A DNA stretch of 63,418 bases from Gnetum montanum (taxonomy: Eukaryota; Streptophyta; Gnetopsida; Gnetales; Gnetaceae). Below, piece by piece: positions 25,101 to 36,012 of this stretch. The notes under the pieces were generated by a model. It saw only the letters and a program-made list of their open reading frames with translations. It was not told the DNA's origin and did not search any database. The DNA is taken from assembly GCA_015680685.1 (NCBI GenBank), contig MNCI01002140.1, forward strand, positions 59,069 to 122,486, written 5' to 3'. A program made the translations under genes and the position numbers. Position 1 is the stretch's first letter, and every line of letters starts with the position of its first letter.

Positions 25101-26168
25101 TGAAAGCATCAGCGTAACGGGTGGGGTATTCATGAATGTCGAAGCTGATCTGCCCCATCACACCAGCGCGTACGTTGCTAGTCGAGGTAAACGCCTTTAT
25201 CGCCGTTTCGGTCCATGACAAAGTATCACCATCGCCTACCAACCTGTTTTCATGGATAAAAACCTGTACCATACCACATAGGCTCATCTTACATTTTAAA
25301 AAACTTAGATAATAGACATNNNNNNNNNNNNNNNNNNNNNNNNNNNNNNNNNNNNNNNNNNNNNNNNNNNNNNNNNNNNNNNNNNNNNNNNNNNNNNNNN
25401 NNNNNNNNNNNNNNNNNNNNNNNNNNNNNNNNNNNNNNNNNNNNNNNNNNNNNNNNNNNNNNNNNNNNNNNNNNNNNNNNNNNNNNNNNNNNNNNNNNNN
25501 NNNNNNNNNNNNNNNNNNNNNNNNNNNNNNNNNNNNNNNNNNNNNNNNNNNNNNNNNNNNNNNNNNNNNNNNNNNNNNNNNNNNNNNNNNNNNNNNNNNN
25601 NNNNNNNNNNNNNNNNNNNNNNNNNNNNNNNNNNNNNNNNNNNNNNNNNNNNNNNNNNNNNNNNNNNNNNNNNNNNNNNNNNNNNNNNNNNNNNNNNNNN
25701 NNNNNNNNNNNNNNNNNNNNNNNNCAGCACAAAACCCCAACGATATCTAAGATGATTAAGACAGGTCTTAGGATAACACTGTATAGAAAACGCAATAAAC
25801 AGATCAACTTCTAGATTCACATTTTCATGTTTAAATACAAAAAACCTACGAATTACGCTTAGCTATTCATGCCGAAATCGCCCAAACCCTTGCAATAGCG
25901 CAAGGTTTGTCCCCGACAATGGTGATAGACGCACCCCATTAAACCCTCATCTTAACGCGAGGTCCATAGTCTAAAACCCTCATTTACGTGAACAACGCTA
26001 TAGGAATAAACACTGCTAAAACAACACAAATACGTAAGGAATGGCCTACCGGTTCAAAGGCGTAGGGTCTCTCACTTTGACCACCGCCTATGAAGCGCGC
26101 TGCAAATTCTCTTGCACCTCGTCGATTTTAATCAATTTTGCGTTCTTTCGTTTCACTTTAGGTGCCAT
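22113..26168 (-). pseudogene. Antisense multi-exon gene of element B: FCP1/NIF-like region, accessory domain, coiled coil, acidic tail
   Basis: Read on the minus strand from ATG at 26168 (MAPKVKRK, basic) to TAA at 22113-22115. Inferred exons: first exon near 26168-26040; one starting near 25770 with PVLIILDIVGVLC, running into the N gap; 24990-25263; 23842-24901; about 23528-23748; 23322-23450; 22427-23244; 22113-22346. All join at GT-AG sites and introns are 77-93 bp. LDIVGVLC resembles motif I of FCP1/NIF phosphatases; the rest of that domain is read from element A. The 23842-24901 exon has FYMRVHHVRVSFDI and LFEDLFGVP, a pattern of plant retrotransposon accessory proteins. The 22427-23244 exon is a coiled coil (LWKRVQRLEKK, SYWT). 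The tail is acidic. Stops occur at about 24732, 23861 and 22658, single changes against A. Catalysis is doubtful because motif I lacks the second Asp. Confidence 0.65.
25320..25724. other. Assembly gap (405 N)
   Basis: A run of N falls inside the phosphatase-like exon of the antisense gene of B. The homologous part of A (about 34053-34450) is present and shows what is probably missing. Confidence 0.99.
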
Positions 26169-26664
26169 TGTCACAGTTTCAAAACCTTCACAGTCTCGCA
26201 CTTTCACGTCTTTGCAAACTGTGCACTTCAATCTTTTGCTCCTCTTCCTCTCACTTTGTAACAGTTAGAAATTCGAATTCACGACAATCAACAACCTGTT
26301 CTTACTGAAAACTACTTACTTATATGCAAAATTTACCCGACTTGATACCCGATTCCAGCGAGACTTGCCCAAATGCTGGTGTCAGTATGAGCTGGAACCC
26401 AGAGATCAAGACATTAATTGCGTTAGATATCGCACGTATTAAGGTCCGAAATGACCCTAAACTACTGTAGCCTATCTCCTCGTAATCAGGTCTCATTAAT
26501 TACAGGCTGTTCGCAAACTTTAAAATTCGGTTACCTTTACGCAGCAATGTTACGTCACTTCCTGTACACTAAACTAAATGTTATTCATTCAACACTCATC
26601 GCACCAAACTTAGTATCTGTCTAATTACTCTCGCATTTGACACTTTTTGCAGGATAATTCACAG
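26169..26664. promoter_or_regulatory. Divergent spacer between antisense gene and pol of B
   Basis: This 496-bp spacer separates two start codons that point away from each other. It contains one GTCCGAAATGACCCTAAACTA motif near 26443-26463, TTACGC/GCGTAA-type words (about 26408, 26534) and, immediately before pol, an acceptor-like CTTTTTGCAG at 26643-26652. A bidirectional promoter or the 3' end of an intron is plausible; neither is proven. Confidence 0.4.
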
Positions 26665-29600
26665 ATGGACGAAATTTTGTCTGCACCGCTAGTTTTAGCA
26701 AGCCCACACAGTGAAATCATTAGACAACTTGGTCCCACACTAATAGAAACTAACCTAGCCCTTAATGACGCAATCATAGCTACATCAGAAACATCTCTAG
26801 ACTGGCCAGAGCAATCGACGTGCATGCTAGANTTCTAGACTGGCCAGAGCAATCGACGTGCATGCTAGATTTGGAAGCTGGAGATGTGATCGAAGATCCA
26901 CTTAACGAGGTCTCTGTGGTTACGCATAGGGGTGAGACTAAAACTCTCAAGGTTAGCTCTCTATTAGACCAAAAGGCAAGTGATGACATAAAATAGGTTC
27001 TCCAGAATAACATCACGGTGTTTGCATGATCATATGAGGATATGCTAGGACTAGACCCAAGATTAATTCAACACAACATAATCCTAGATCCTCATATTAA
27101 AGCCGTTAGACAAAAAGCACGAAAGATCAAGCCAGAAGTCGTGCTAGCAGTACGTGATGAAATCATTAAGTTGTACCAGACAGGTTTTATTCACGTGGTT
27201 GATTACTCGGACTGGGTATCTAATATTGTAGTAGTTCCCAAAAATACTGGAGGAATACGCATTTGTATAGACTTCTGGGACTTGAACAAAGCTACAATCA
27301 AGGATAACTTCCCATTGCCGAGTATCAACCAATTGGTGGATACAACCGCTAGACACGCGCTTTTGTCCTTCATGGATGGCTTCTCAGGCTACAATCAAAT
27401 ATGCATTAACCTAGAGGACCAGCTAACAATGACATTTATGACACCTTGGGGGACCTTTTGCTACACCATGATGCCTTTTGGCTTAAAAAATTCTGGAGCA
27501 ACATATCAACGAGCTATGACGTACATTTTTAGCGATTACCTCTTAGGGAGGCTGAATGACTATGTTGACGATATAGCTGTTAAGTCTTTAAAGTCCGAAG
27601 ATCATTTAGAGGATTTGGAGTTAGTCCTCAAAAGATGCTCTAAATATGACCTCCGACTTAACCCAAAAAAGTGTGTGTTTGGAGTCAAAACTGGATGCAT
27701 GCTGGGTTTTGTGGTATCGGAAGCTGGCATACGCGTAGACCCTAACAAAGTGAAAGCCATTGTTGGATTGGCACCCCCTACAAGTCTTAAGCAATTACGC
27801 GGATTACAGGGGAGGTTACAGTTTATCAGGCGGTTCATCTCGAGATTAACCGACAAGTTACACCCTATGCAACATTTACTTAAAAAGGGGGTTAATTTCG
27901 AATGGACGGACGATTTTCAGCATGCGTTCGACAGCTTGAAGCAGGAGCTTCAACGCCTACCAATAGTTTTCTCGCCGCAAAGGGACCAACCATTCTATAT
28001 CGATCTCGCAACTTCAGACATAGCCTTAGTAGCATTACTCTGTCAAAGGAGGGGTGATGGGTCGGAAGTACCCATCTACTACTTGAGTCACGCTTTATGT
28101 GCGTATGAAATGAGGTATAACGAAGTAGAGCGTAACTGCTTAGCGTTAGTATTTATGCTCAAAAAGTGCAGACATTATCTTTTCCGTAGCCAATTTAACA
28201 TCATCTGTAAAAATGACATCCTTAGGGCCATTACGCATAACTTATACGAAAGTAGCAAAATAGCTCATTGAAAGGCTATCACGGCAGAATTCGATCTGCA
28301 TTACATTGGCCAATCTTCTACGAAGGGCCAAGCGATAGCCAACCAATTAGTAACATCTCCTATTGATAGTCAGGTAACCATAGAGCCTGAACTTCCAGAC
28401 GAATATGTACATAGTGTAAGCCCTGTCTTAATAGGCTCCGAAGCGACGTTGTATTTCAACGGAGCTTCAACTGCTAGAGGTGGTAGTGCTGCCACTGTGA
28501 TTATGCTATCACCTGAGGATGTGCGTCTTCATGCTTATCACTTGACCTTCCCTTGTACGAACAATGTGGCAGAGTACGAGGGGCTCCTCAGAGGATTACT
28601 AGCTACAAGCGAACTCGATGTTCGACACTTGGCAGTTAGGGGTGATTCGATGCTCGTTATCAATCAGATCACAGGAGTCTATGCCTGCAAAGCTGCACAT
28701 TTGTAGCCCTACTGCGATATGGCTAAAGATATTCTGAAGCGATTCGTGATCATCGATGCCCAACACGTGCCACGGAATGATAACACACTGGCCGATGCAC
28801 TGGCTACGTTGGCCTTAAATGTGCCATCACATCTATTCGACACTTGTCCTTCTTTAATAACAGATTGTACAGGTCCTATCGTTCAGGCGGCGCAAATATC
28901 TTCTCTTCTCGAAGAAAGCACGCTAGAATGGTATGACAACATTAAAACTTACCTCTTGCAAGGTGAGCTACCACATGAATTGACATGCACACAGAAAGAT
29001 GCAATCCACAAGCGAGCTAGGTAGTACGTAATCATATGAGACAGTACTCTCTGTAGATGCTCTTTTGATGGTGTGCTGCTTACCTACGTTAAGAAAGACC
29101 AAGCATAGCGTATCGTTGGCGAGGTTCACGAGGGATTATGCGGAGGACATGTAGCACCACGGGCTATGGCTTCAAAAATTTGCCGCTTAGGGTACTACTG
29201 GCCACGCATGGAAAAAGATTGTCTGACAAAGGTTAAAACTTGTGACACGTGTCAGCGTCATGAAAATCTTATACACGTGTCACCTACAGAGTTACATACG
29301 ACTCAGATAACATGGCCCTTTCAACGATGGGGACTAGACATTATAGGTCCCATCACGCTGAAATCTTCCGTAGGTCATAACCTTATAATTACCGCAACTG
29401 AGTACTTCACGAAGTGGGTAGAAGCTATTCCTTTAAGGAAGATCACGTCTCAATAGATTTTCCATTTCATCTTAGACAACATTGTAACCAGATTTCGTCT
29501 CCCAATGACTATTGTGACCGATAATGGGCCGCAGTTTAGTAGTACGGAAACCAAATCCTTCTGTGATAGCCTTGGCATTAAACAATCTTTTTCCTCGCCC

Positions 29601-30171
29601 TACTACCCGCAAGAGAATGGTCAAGCTGAAGCAACAAACAAAGTCATCATCAATCTGCTCAAGAAAATGCTAGATAGCAACAAGAGACGGTGGCACGAAA
29701 AAATCCTCTATGTGCTCTGGGTGTATCGTACTACATGTAGGACGGCTATAGACAGTACGCCTTATAGCCTAGTCTACAGATTTGAAGCAATGCTGCCCCT
29801 CGAGTTGCAAATTCCTTCTCTGAGAATGGTCCTCTTCATGATTATAAATGAGTCTCAACACACCGAGTCTCGGATCATGGATTTGGACTCAGTAAAAGAG
29901 AAGCGAATCCAGATGCTTGATATAATCGAAAAGTATCAAGACAAGCAGAGGCAAAAGCATTGTCACAATCTTCAGCAGTGTTCGATCAAGAAAGGAGATT
30001 TAGTTCTCAAGGCTGTTCGCGAACCAGTAGGAAAATTCTCTTCAAACTGGGAGGGCCCTTTCTTGGTGACTAATGCGTATAGCAGTGGAGCATTCAAGTT
30101 AGCGGATGTTCGACGGCAATGAGTTACCAAACCCTGTCAATCATATATATTTGAAGCGGTACTACATATAG
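26665..30171 (+). pseudogene. Pol of element B: RT, RNase H, second RNase H, integrase
   Basis: The ATG at 26665 is 13 bp after an acceptor-like TTGCAG. RT blocks: FIHVVDYSDWVS, CIDFWDLNKA, FPLPSINQLVD, FMDGFSGYNQI and YVDD (about 27559). The first RNase H reads YIDLATSD to VERNCLAL (27990-28150). The second, archaeal-type RNase H (28449-28700) has FNGAS, NNVAEYEGLLRGL and RGDSMLVINQ; its first catalytic Asp is Asn (GAC to AAC; A keeps Asp). INT has the H-H-C-C finger (HEGLCGGH to CDTCQ, about 29128-29250) and a DDE core: RWGLDIIGP, TDNGPQF, GQAEATNK. A GPY/F-like WEGPF is near 30046; no chromodomain follows. Breaks: an N-flanked repeat at 26796-26869, stops at about 26994, 27026, 28269, 28704, 29022 and 29454, and a 1-bp shift near 30110. 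Confidence 0.88.
26796..26869 (+). repeat. 36-bp perfect direct repeat around a single N
   Basis: TCTAGACTGGCCAGAGCAAT... occurs at 26796-26831 and again at 26834-26869, with N at 26832. Collapsing one copy restores the pol frame. It looks like an unmerged contig overlap, not biology. Confidence 0.85.
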
Positions 30172-30700
30172 TTGCATCTCCAGTGTGAATATTAGGTATC
30201 CCCACGATCGTCCGCTATGATGCTAAACTGGCAACAACCATCCACTACGATGTAAAACTGGCACTCCCCTTACGTGTCCGCCACGACGCTAAACTGGTAC
30301 TGACCGTCTGCCACAACGCAAAACTGGCAAGTTGTAACCGTCCGCTACGATGTAAAACTGGCAATGTTGTACAGGTCCGCCAAGACGAGAAACTGGGATC
30401 TTTTGCACGCGTTCGCCACGATGCTGAATTGGCACTGGTTGTCTGTCATGACATAAAACTGGCAAAGGTAAGTAACCGTCTGTTGAGACGTAAAACCAGC
30501 ACAGATCTATCCCTAGGTCATGACATGAAACTGACATCTACAGCACGGTCTGCTGAGACCATAAATCAGCCCTACCACCATCTACTACGACATAAAACTA
30601 GCATTTCTCGGTCCGCCCAGACTTTAAACTAGGACCATGGTCTCCTGAGACTTAAAATCAGCAATGATAGTCTCCCAGGACTTAAAAATGGGGCTCACAA
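30172..30700 (+). repeat. 3' non-coding repeat array of element B
   Basis: At least a dozen degenerate units of about 30 bp of the form (G/T)CCGC(C/T)A(C/T)GA(C/T)G(C/T)(T/A)AAACTGGCA run from about 30208 to 30690. The core is related to the GGCC..GGCCTAAAACTAG units at 21771-21924, in the same orientation. Tandem repeats in this position are known for Ogre/Tat elements. Confidence 0.75.
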
Positions 30701-31840
30701 ACTGCTCTCATGTGACTCAAGCGAGTGTGATTATCTCTGTGCAGCTGCAAGACACATGGGGATGGGACACTGGGACAGCCCCAACGTCACTACCTCACCG
30801 GCATCCTATTGATTCCTCGGATGTGCTGAAGGGCATACTACTGACCCCTTGGAGATACCGTTACTGCACTTATTCCAGCAGTGGTAACTCTGAGAGGTTA
30901 GTTTCACCGTGTGGAGCCCCAAAGGCGTTCTCATCAACTATGGCTTTGAGGATCTCCGCTCATCATCACTATCAGGCTTTGGCTTCACAGATTCATCTGG
31001 CCGGTTCTTTGCATAACCAGTCAGATGCACTGAGTCTGATGTTCTTTGGCGGCGATATGCTGGGCCGAGCTTTAAGGGTGAAAATTCGAGCCTCGTGCTA
31101 CAGTTCCTCCTTCATGGCCCGATCAATATATCTCGCCTCTAATAGTACTTGTTTCAACAACCTCACCTGCAATTCGCATGGACAATGGTATCCTCTGTTT
31201 CCTTCTTTGGTTACAGGTTACTTGCCTCAAGGATGTCATTCAAAAATGCATTCATCTGAGCGGTGAAGCACAAACAACATCTTGAAATGGCTGCTCAGGT
31301 TAGCTTGCCCACTTAGAAGTGCATCCCTATTTTCCTTATAATCCTTACCCTCAGCTCTTACTGTACTTCATCTCTACCATCTGCTTCTCGTCTGCAAAAT
31401 CTACGCACGCAACACCCGTTTTCTGCATTCGCATTACAATCAAGTCCATAAACTAGTGTAACGCAATTCGCCTAATGGACACCCAAAAAAAAATGGGGGT
31501 GGAAAAATTGGTGAAACACATCCACCCAGGCCGTGCAGACACAAGACAACTCGTCTATGCAACCCCTTCATCTACAAAATGACAGCATAACTCCATGCTA
31601 ACGCACCTGTAGGAGAAAGCATAACTGTTTATGCGTAAAGAAGTCATCCTTACTCATTTGTGTCTTCCTCGAACTTGTTTCCTCCTGTATCATCCTATCT
31701 CCTATTTCCCCCATCTTTGCTCTCCTATGTTGATAGGGTGACACTTGAGTAACCATTGATGAACGCTGCTGGTGCTTTTACCTCTCCAGTGTTTCGTATT
31801 CTTTGTCGACGTCTTTCGGGCAAGCCCTCTAACCGTCAAC
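30701..31840 (+). other. 3' untranslated region of element B
   Basis: The stretch holds a stop-free reading frame (30664-31266) that is not preserved in A, so I do not call a gene. GCGTAA/TTACGC words occur around 31400-31640. The last 70 bp (TGTTTCGTATTCTTT, CGACGTCT(T/C)TCGGG) is shared with A just upstream of its 3' LTR and may be needed for plus-strand priming. Confidence 0.5.
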
Positions 31841-31853
31841 AAAGAGGGGCCAT
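31841..31853 (+). other. Polypurine tract of element B
   Basis: AAAGAGGGGCCAT directly abuts the 3' LTR; A has AAAGAGGGGCCAA at the same position. Such a tract primes plus-strand DNA synthesis. Confidence 0.8.
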
Positions 31854-33410
31854 TGAAACACCATGAAAATTGTGAGTCGGCCTCAGGCAAAGATTCGCGA
31901 TTCAGACAAAAGTACATGAAAGAATTCCAGAAAGGAGAACAAGGCGAGGCAAGGCAAGGCAAAGAGGCGCGCGGCATCAAGACTTCGGTTTCCTTTTGCA
32001 GATTTCCTATCTTACTATGTTTTCTGTCTTTACGCTATAATACGCAACATAGCGTAATGACGCTTAGCGAAACATAGTCTGACATTAGAAGGTAGTTTAC
32101 TTCAGCAGATTTGGCGAAGCCTAAGGCCTAAGTAGCGTAATATGTGATCTCTCGTGTATTCTGCTAAGTCTTTTGTCCAAGAGCAGATTTACACTCTGTT
32201 ACGCAAAGCAGTGTAATGAGCTTTGAAAGCATCACAGAGAATCTAAAGGAAGTGCAACAGGTCAACTATTTTCTCTTTCTTGCAGATTGATCATCTTACG
32301 CTCTTTACGCAACGCAGCGTACGTCAGCGTAATTCATCGGCAAGTTAATCATTGTTTACGCTTCACTATGCTTGGCAGCGTGAATGCACGTAAAGCAACT
32401 TAAGTCCATTACTTTTGTGCTTTATTACGCTATTGCACGCAACGCAATGCGTATGAGCGTAATGTAGCCCAAAATCAACTGAGACATGCCCGATCCACAT
32501 TTGTTATTCATACGCACAATACGCAAATGTGGGTATTGTGCGTAGTCACGAATTTCAACACAAGGATGATCAAGTCAACGATCTTCTAAAAATTTTGAAA
32601 CACGTGTCATCACAACCATGCCTTCTCCACGTATTGTCAAACTTATAAATATTCTAGTTGAAAAAAAGGGACAGACACAAAGAGATAGAGAAAGAGAGCA
32701 GCATTTTGGCAATCTTTTCGCAGCACTATCTTGTAACAGAGACAGGAAACATTTTTCTTGAGCATTGGCAGCAGGAACGATCGGCCCTTTGGCGAAGACA
32801 CAACTTTCTCCATTGGTGGTCATTGGTAGTTCCGAGCAGAGACTACCCAAGGCAAAAGGAGCAGATCAGAGATCGTGAGATCATCTGGCATGGTTTGTGA
32901 GCTCTATTGATCAGAAGTAGTTGATCGATAGACGTCAGAACTTGACCTTCCTTGCATCCCATCTCTAGCCCACGAGGTAGATCGGACTCCATTCTATACT
33001 TTTGCTTAGACAGTTTTCTTATTATTTCGTGTTTACTTCATACAAAGTAATCGGGGTCTCCCCAGTGTAACGTGGTATATAAAATATTCATTTTTCAGGT
33101 CAAAGCATAGATCTTGAAATCACACATTTGTCTCGTGTCTGATTCCTTTTACCATGTTAACGTTATCATTATTACAATTCATCTGCATTGTTTTTTCTCA
33201 TCTTGCGACTCATTGAATCAAATCGTGCCACGAAAATATTTGTAATCTCCATCGGTTTACTGATTTAGTAAGTCCCTGTCTGATCGACAAGACCGTTCAG
33301 GGCACTGTAGATTCGTTTTCTCCAGCACAGCCCTCGTACGGATCCGTGGTTAAGACTGTATACAAGGATTTTGTTTGGTATTCCAGCTGCCAACATTTTC
33401 CGTCGTTACA
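31854..33410 (+). repeat. 3' LTR of element B
   Basis: Starts TGAAACACCATG, ends CCGTCGTTACA; same length within 1 bp as the 5' LTR. Differences are mainly transitions. A TATA box (TATAAATA) lies at about 32645 and a U5 stem-loop candidate at 33271-33303. Confidence 0.9.
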
Positions 33411-33415
33411 GTAGG
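33411..33415 (+). other. Right target-site duplication of element B (GTAGG)
   Basis: Exact copy of 15918-15922. Deleting B and one copy rejoins the minus-strand reading frame of the A antisense gene at a Val-Pro-Thr. Confidence 0.9.
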
Positions 33416-35151
33416 GACGCTTGGATTCGGGGCCAGGAACAAATTCATGAGCCTAGCAACTTGAAGATGCTTGATCAGAGATTCTGAGGCTAAGTTGTAT
33501 ATCCAATGTTGGCTCTCATCTACTTCCTCGTAGTTGAAGTAGATGTTTGCCTTCTAGCTCCCAGTGGTTATCACCTTCACCTCCTGGGACTTCTTCACCC
33601 CTATAGTAGTTTGCACAAAAGTAGTTAGCATAAAATCATAAAAAACACAAAAACAACAATGACACTCGAACATGCAGTAACTCCTTTTTAGCTTACTAGG
33701 CTTATACCGTAATGGGAATGGCGGAAGATTAACCAAAACATCTTCAACGATGATTGGTTTAAAGGGTGCCCATCCCTCATCCAACCAGCTAGACTCCTTG
33801 CATCTGTTGTAGAGTTTGGGATACCAGGTTGGGTAGGTTTTGTACTCACCCCCGCATTGGCCTATCACACTTGCACGTATATTCTCAGTGGAAGAAAACT
33901 CCTGTAGGGCCATCTATGCTAGGTTCAACACATCTGTATCACTGTGAAGCCCATCCTCATTGATGTAAAACCTAGTAACAAAAACACACCGTTGACATTT
34001 GTCTAGCATAGCAAATATTACATTGTGTAGCGAAACATGGTTGTAGAACTCACCCTCCAGCACTGTAAATGGTTCCTGGTGGGTTTTGGAAGCATGTTCC
34101 CATATGATGTGCAATAAACAAAGTGTTGTAGAGATGGTAGCAATTATACTTGGGCATATCCCAGATCCAGGAAAAACACCTCAAATTTTTTGGGAGCTGA
34201 TTGGACCCTTCTCCTTGCCTGCTACTAATTACCTCATCTGTCAAAAATGTTAGAATACACTTATTTGCCCCAGGAAATAGGGTTCTTGTTATGGTGGCCA
34301 CTACCTCCTCTGCCAAGTGTGACCAAACGATCACATTGAAGTGTTGGAGGAGGAATTGTAGGAACTCCTATGCTCCCTTTCGAAACCATATTGCCTCATC
34401 CCCCACATGTGTATGGGGGGAAGGAACATTGGCCACTGGTCCGCTCATGTAGCATAGGACCCCTACAATTTTTAGGACAATCAAAATTAGCCTTAGTGCT
34501 ACTCTACACAACATAATAGCAAATGTTAACCTCATGTCTAAGTGTAATACATACATAGCGTAGCAAAACTAGCGTCCTAGCAAGTAACATAGCATAATTC
34601 TCTTCATGCACATAGCGTAGCAAAAACATGAAGGAAATAGTGTAGCGAAATTAGCTTAGCGTAGCAAGAAAGCGATTAACCCTAACAAGGTGATTAACAT
34701 TACATTGTGATAGAACACACTTTACACTATCACATCACACATGGACAAACCTTCTTGAGGGCCCTACCCTAAGCTATTCACATGCCAAGTAGCCCAAATC
34801 ATCCAAGCCTCTGCGGTAATGATAGCCGCAGTGACAGCGGTTTGGGCGAGCTTGCATGCAACCTTAGTGTAGCGTTTGTACATCCGCTGTGGCTGAAACG
34901 ACAACAACGATGATGTAAGGGAAAAAACAATGGCAACCTGATGACAGAAAATACACAAAAAGCTAAACAAAAACAAGAAAAACAAAAAAAAAATAACAGA
35001 GGTATGAGGAAATAGAGGAAGCATAAGCCTATCGGGTCAACGACGTCTCCTCTCGCACTGCGACGTGTGCTTGGGTCACGTGCCCTAGGGTTTCCTTCAT
35101 TTCATTGACCTTAGCAAGTGCTGAGTGTTTGTGTTCTTTCTTGGGAGCCAT
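33416..35151 (-). pseudogene. Antisense gene of element A, 5' portion with FCP1/NIF-like phosphatase region
   Basis: Minus-strand start ATG at 35151 (MAPKKEHKHS, basic exon 1). A later exon at about 34515-34053 reads LILIVLKIVGVLC, then WFRKGA, EFLQFLLQHFNVIVWSH, RTLFPG, IWDMPKYN, NTLFI and FQNPPGTIY. The order matches the FCP1/NIF family of HAD phosphatases (motif I, the FEVxIWSS block, then NTLLLDDSPYKALxNPPxTxIFP). Key acids are degenerate: motif I Asp is Lys here (Asp in B) and the late DD pair reads AH. The intron after it (about 33977-34052) is GTGAGT to ACTAG. The next exon (about 33694-33976) has FYINEDG and STENIRASV, like the end of NIF domains. One stop lies in RKGA*EF (about 34370). 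Nuclear CTD phosphatases are the known relatives; any such role is inference. Confidence 0.6.
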
Positions 35152-36012
35152 CGTCTTGCCTGTCGACTCTTTCCTCATTGCTATGCCGAAATCACCTTGC
35201 TCTCTATCACTACAATCGCTCTGTGCTCCAATTGTGGGCTCTGCGTTCCGAATGTGGCTGCTGCGCTGATACGATGAAAATGACAAGTTTACCAAGGGTT
35301 AATCCCTATTTGTAGCCACAATGGTGAAAAGGAAAACTTGCCATTCTCTCTCCCTATTTAATGCGAAGTATGCCATGTAGCGTAGCATGCCCACCATAAC
35401 ATGGTAGCACTGTTCACATTAAAATAGGTAAGCTTGGGCAAAGAGCCTTGACACGCTTCAAATTAGCTATTTTCCTTCACAAAAAATATCTCCCTAGGTA
35501 GTCTAAAAAGAACTTAAAATAGCAATCCTAATGCATTGTTCAAATCTAGTTAGCGGTCCAAAAAGACCTTAAACTAGTAGTTTCGACCCATATTTGTGTT
35601 AGTAGTCCGGAATGACATTAAACTAGCAGTTTCACATTTACATCAGTAGTTTTGCACTCTTTTACAACTTTATGTTCTCTATACTAGTGGTTTTGCATTT
35701 CCACATCTAGGTGGTCTGTAACGACCTTAAACTAATACTTTAACTTGTTGGCAGTCTGCAAAGATGTTAAACTACCAATTTTTGCATTCTTACATTGGTA
35801 GTTTTACATTCTTACATTAGCAATTTTGCACTTTTTCTTCCAGGCGTTCTTCCATGACATGAAATTGACAACCTTAAGTTTTCTATCATACTTGGCATTT
35901 ATCTTGATTATTCACATTTCATTGCTTCTTTGCAAATTCTCACTATGCCTAGTTACTATGAACAATTGCCTCTTGACTAGACTTTCATTTCGTTTTGGTA
36001 GGTTGGGCGAGG
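35152..36012. promoter_or_regulatory. Divergent spacer between antisense gene and pol of A
   Basis: Holds GTCC(A/G)(A/G)AA(A/T)GAC(C/A)TTAAACTAG-type units at about 35484, 35552, 35606, 35711 and 35754, all in the sense orientation, plus TGTAGCGTAGCA near 35375. An acceptor-like TTTTGGTAG precedes the pol ATG by about 10 bp, in the place of TTTTTGCAG in B. No gene is seen. Confidence 0.45.

Larger units (their letters stand above)
15923..33410 (+). mobile_element. Element B: Tat-like Ty3/gypsy element with antisense gene
   Basis: A complete 17.5-kb element: LTRs 15923-17480 (1558 bp) and 31854-33410 (1557 bp), about 93% identical over the first 130 bp by eye, with perfect GTAGG duplications. 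It carries gag-PR (17740-21531), repeat array (21771-21924), antisense gene (22113-26168), divergent spacer, RT-RH-second RNase H-INT (26665-30171), a 3' repeat array and a polypurine tract. It is inserted in the antisense gene of A. The dual RNase H places it in the Tat lineage. Stops in all genes make it non-autonomous now. Confidence 0.92.

Noticed and set aside
30208-30690. Regularly spaced repeats resembling a CRISPR array
   Set aside because: Units are degenerate, there are no unique spacers of constant length, and the context is a plant retrotransposon 3' region.
30664-31266. A 200-codon stop-free plus-strand frame after pol of B
   Set aside because: The matching region of A (about 39750-40350) has no such frame, no known motif is present, and it begins inside the repeat array. 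It is treated as chance.
34764-35024. Membrane-protein-like minus-strand frame (Phe/Leu-rich start)
   Set aside because: The hydrophobic part is the polypyrimidine end of an intron before the acceptor TTTCAG (about 34893); only the part after it is likely exon.
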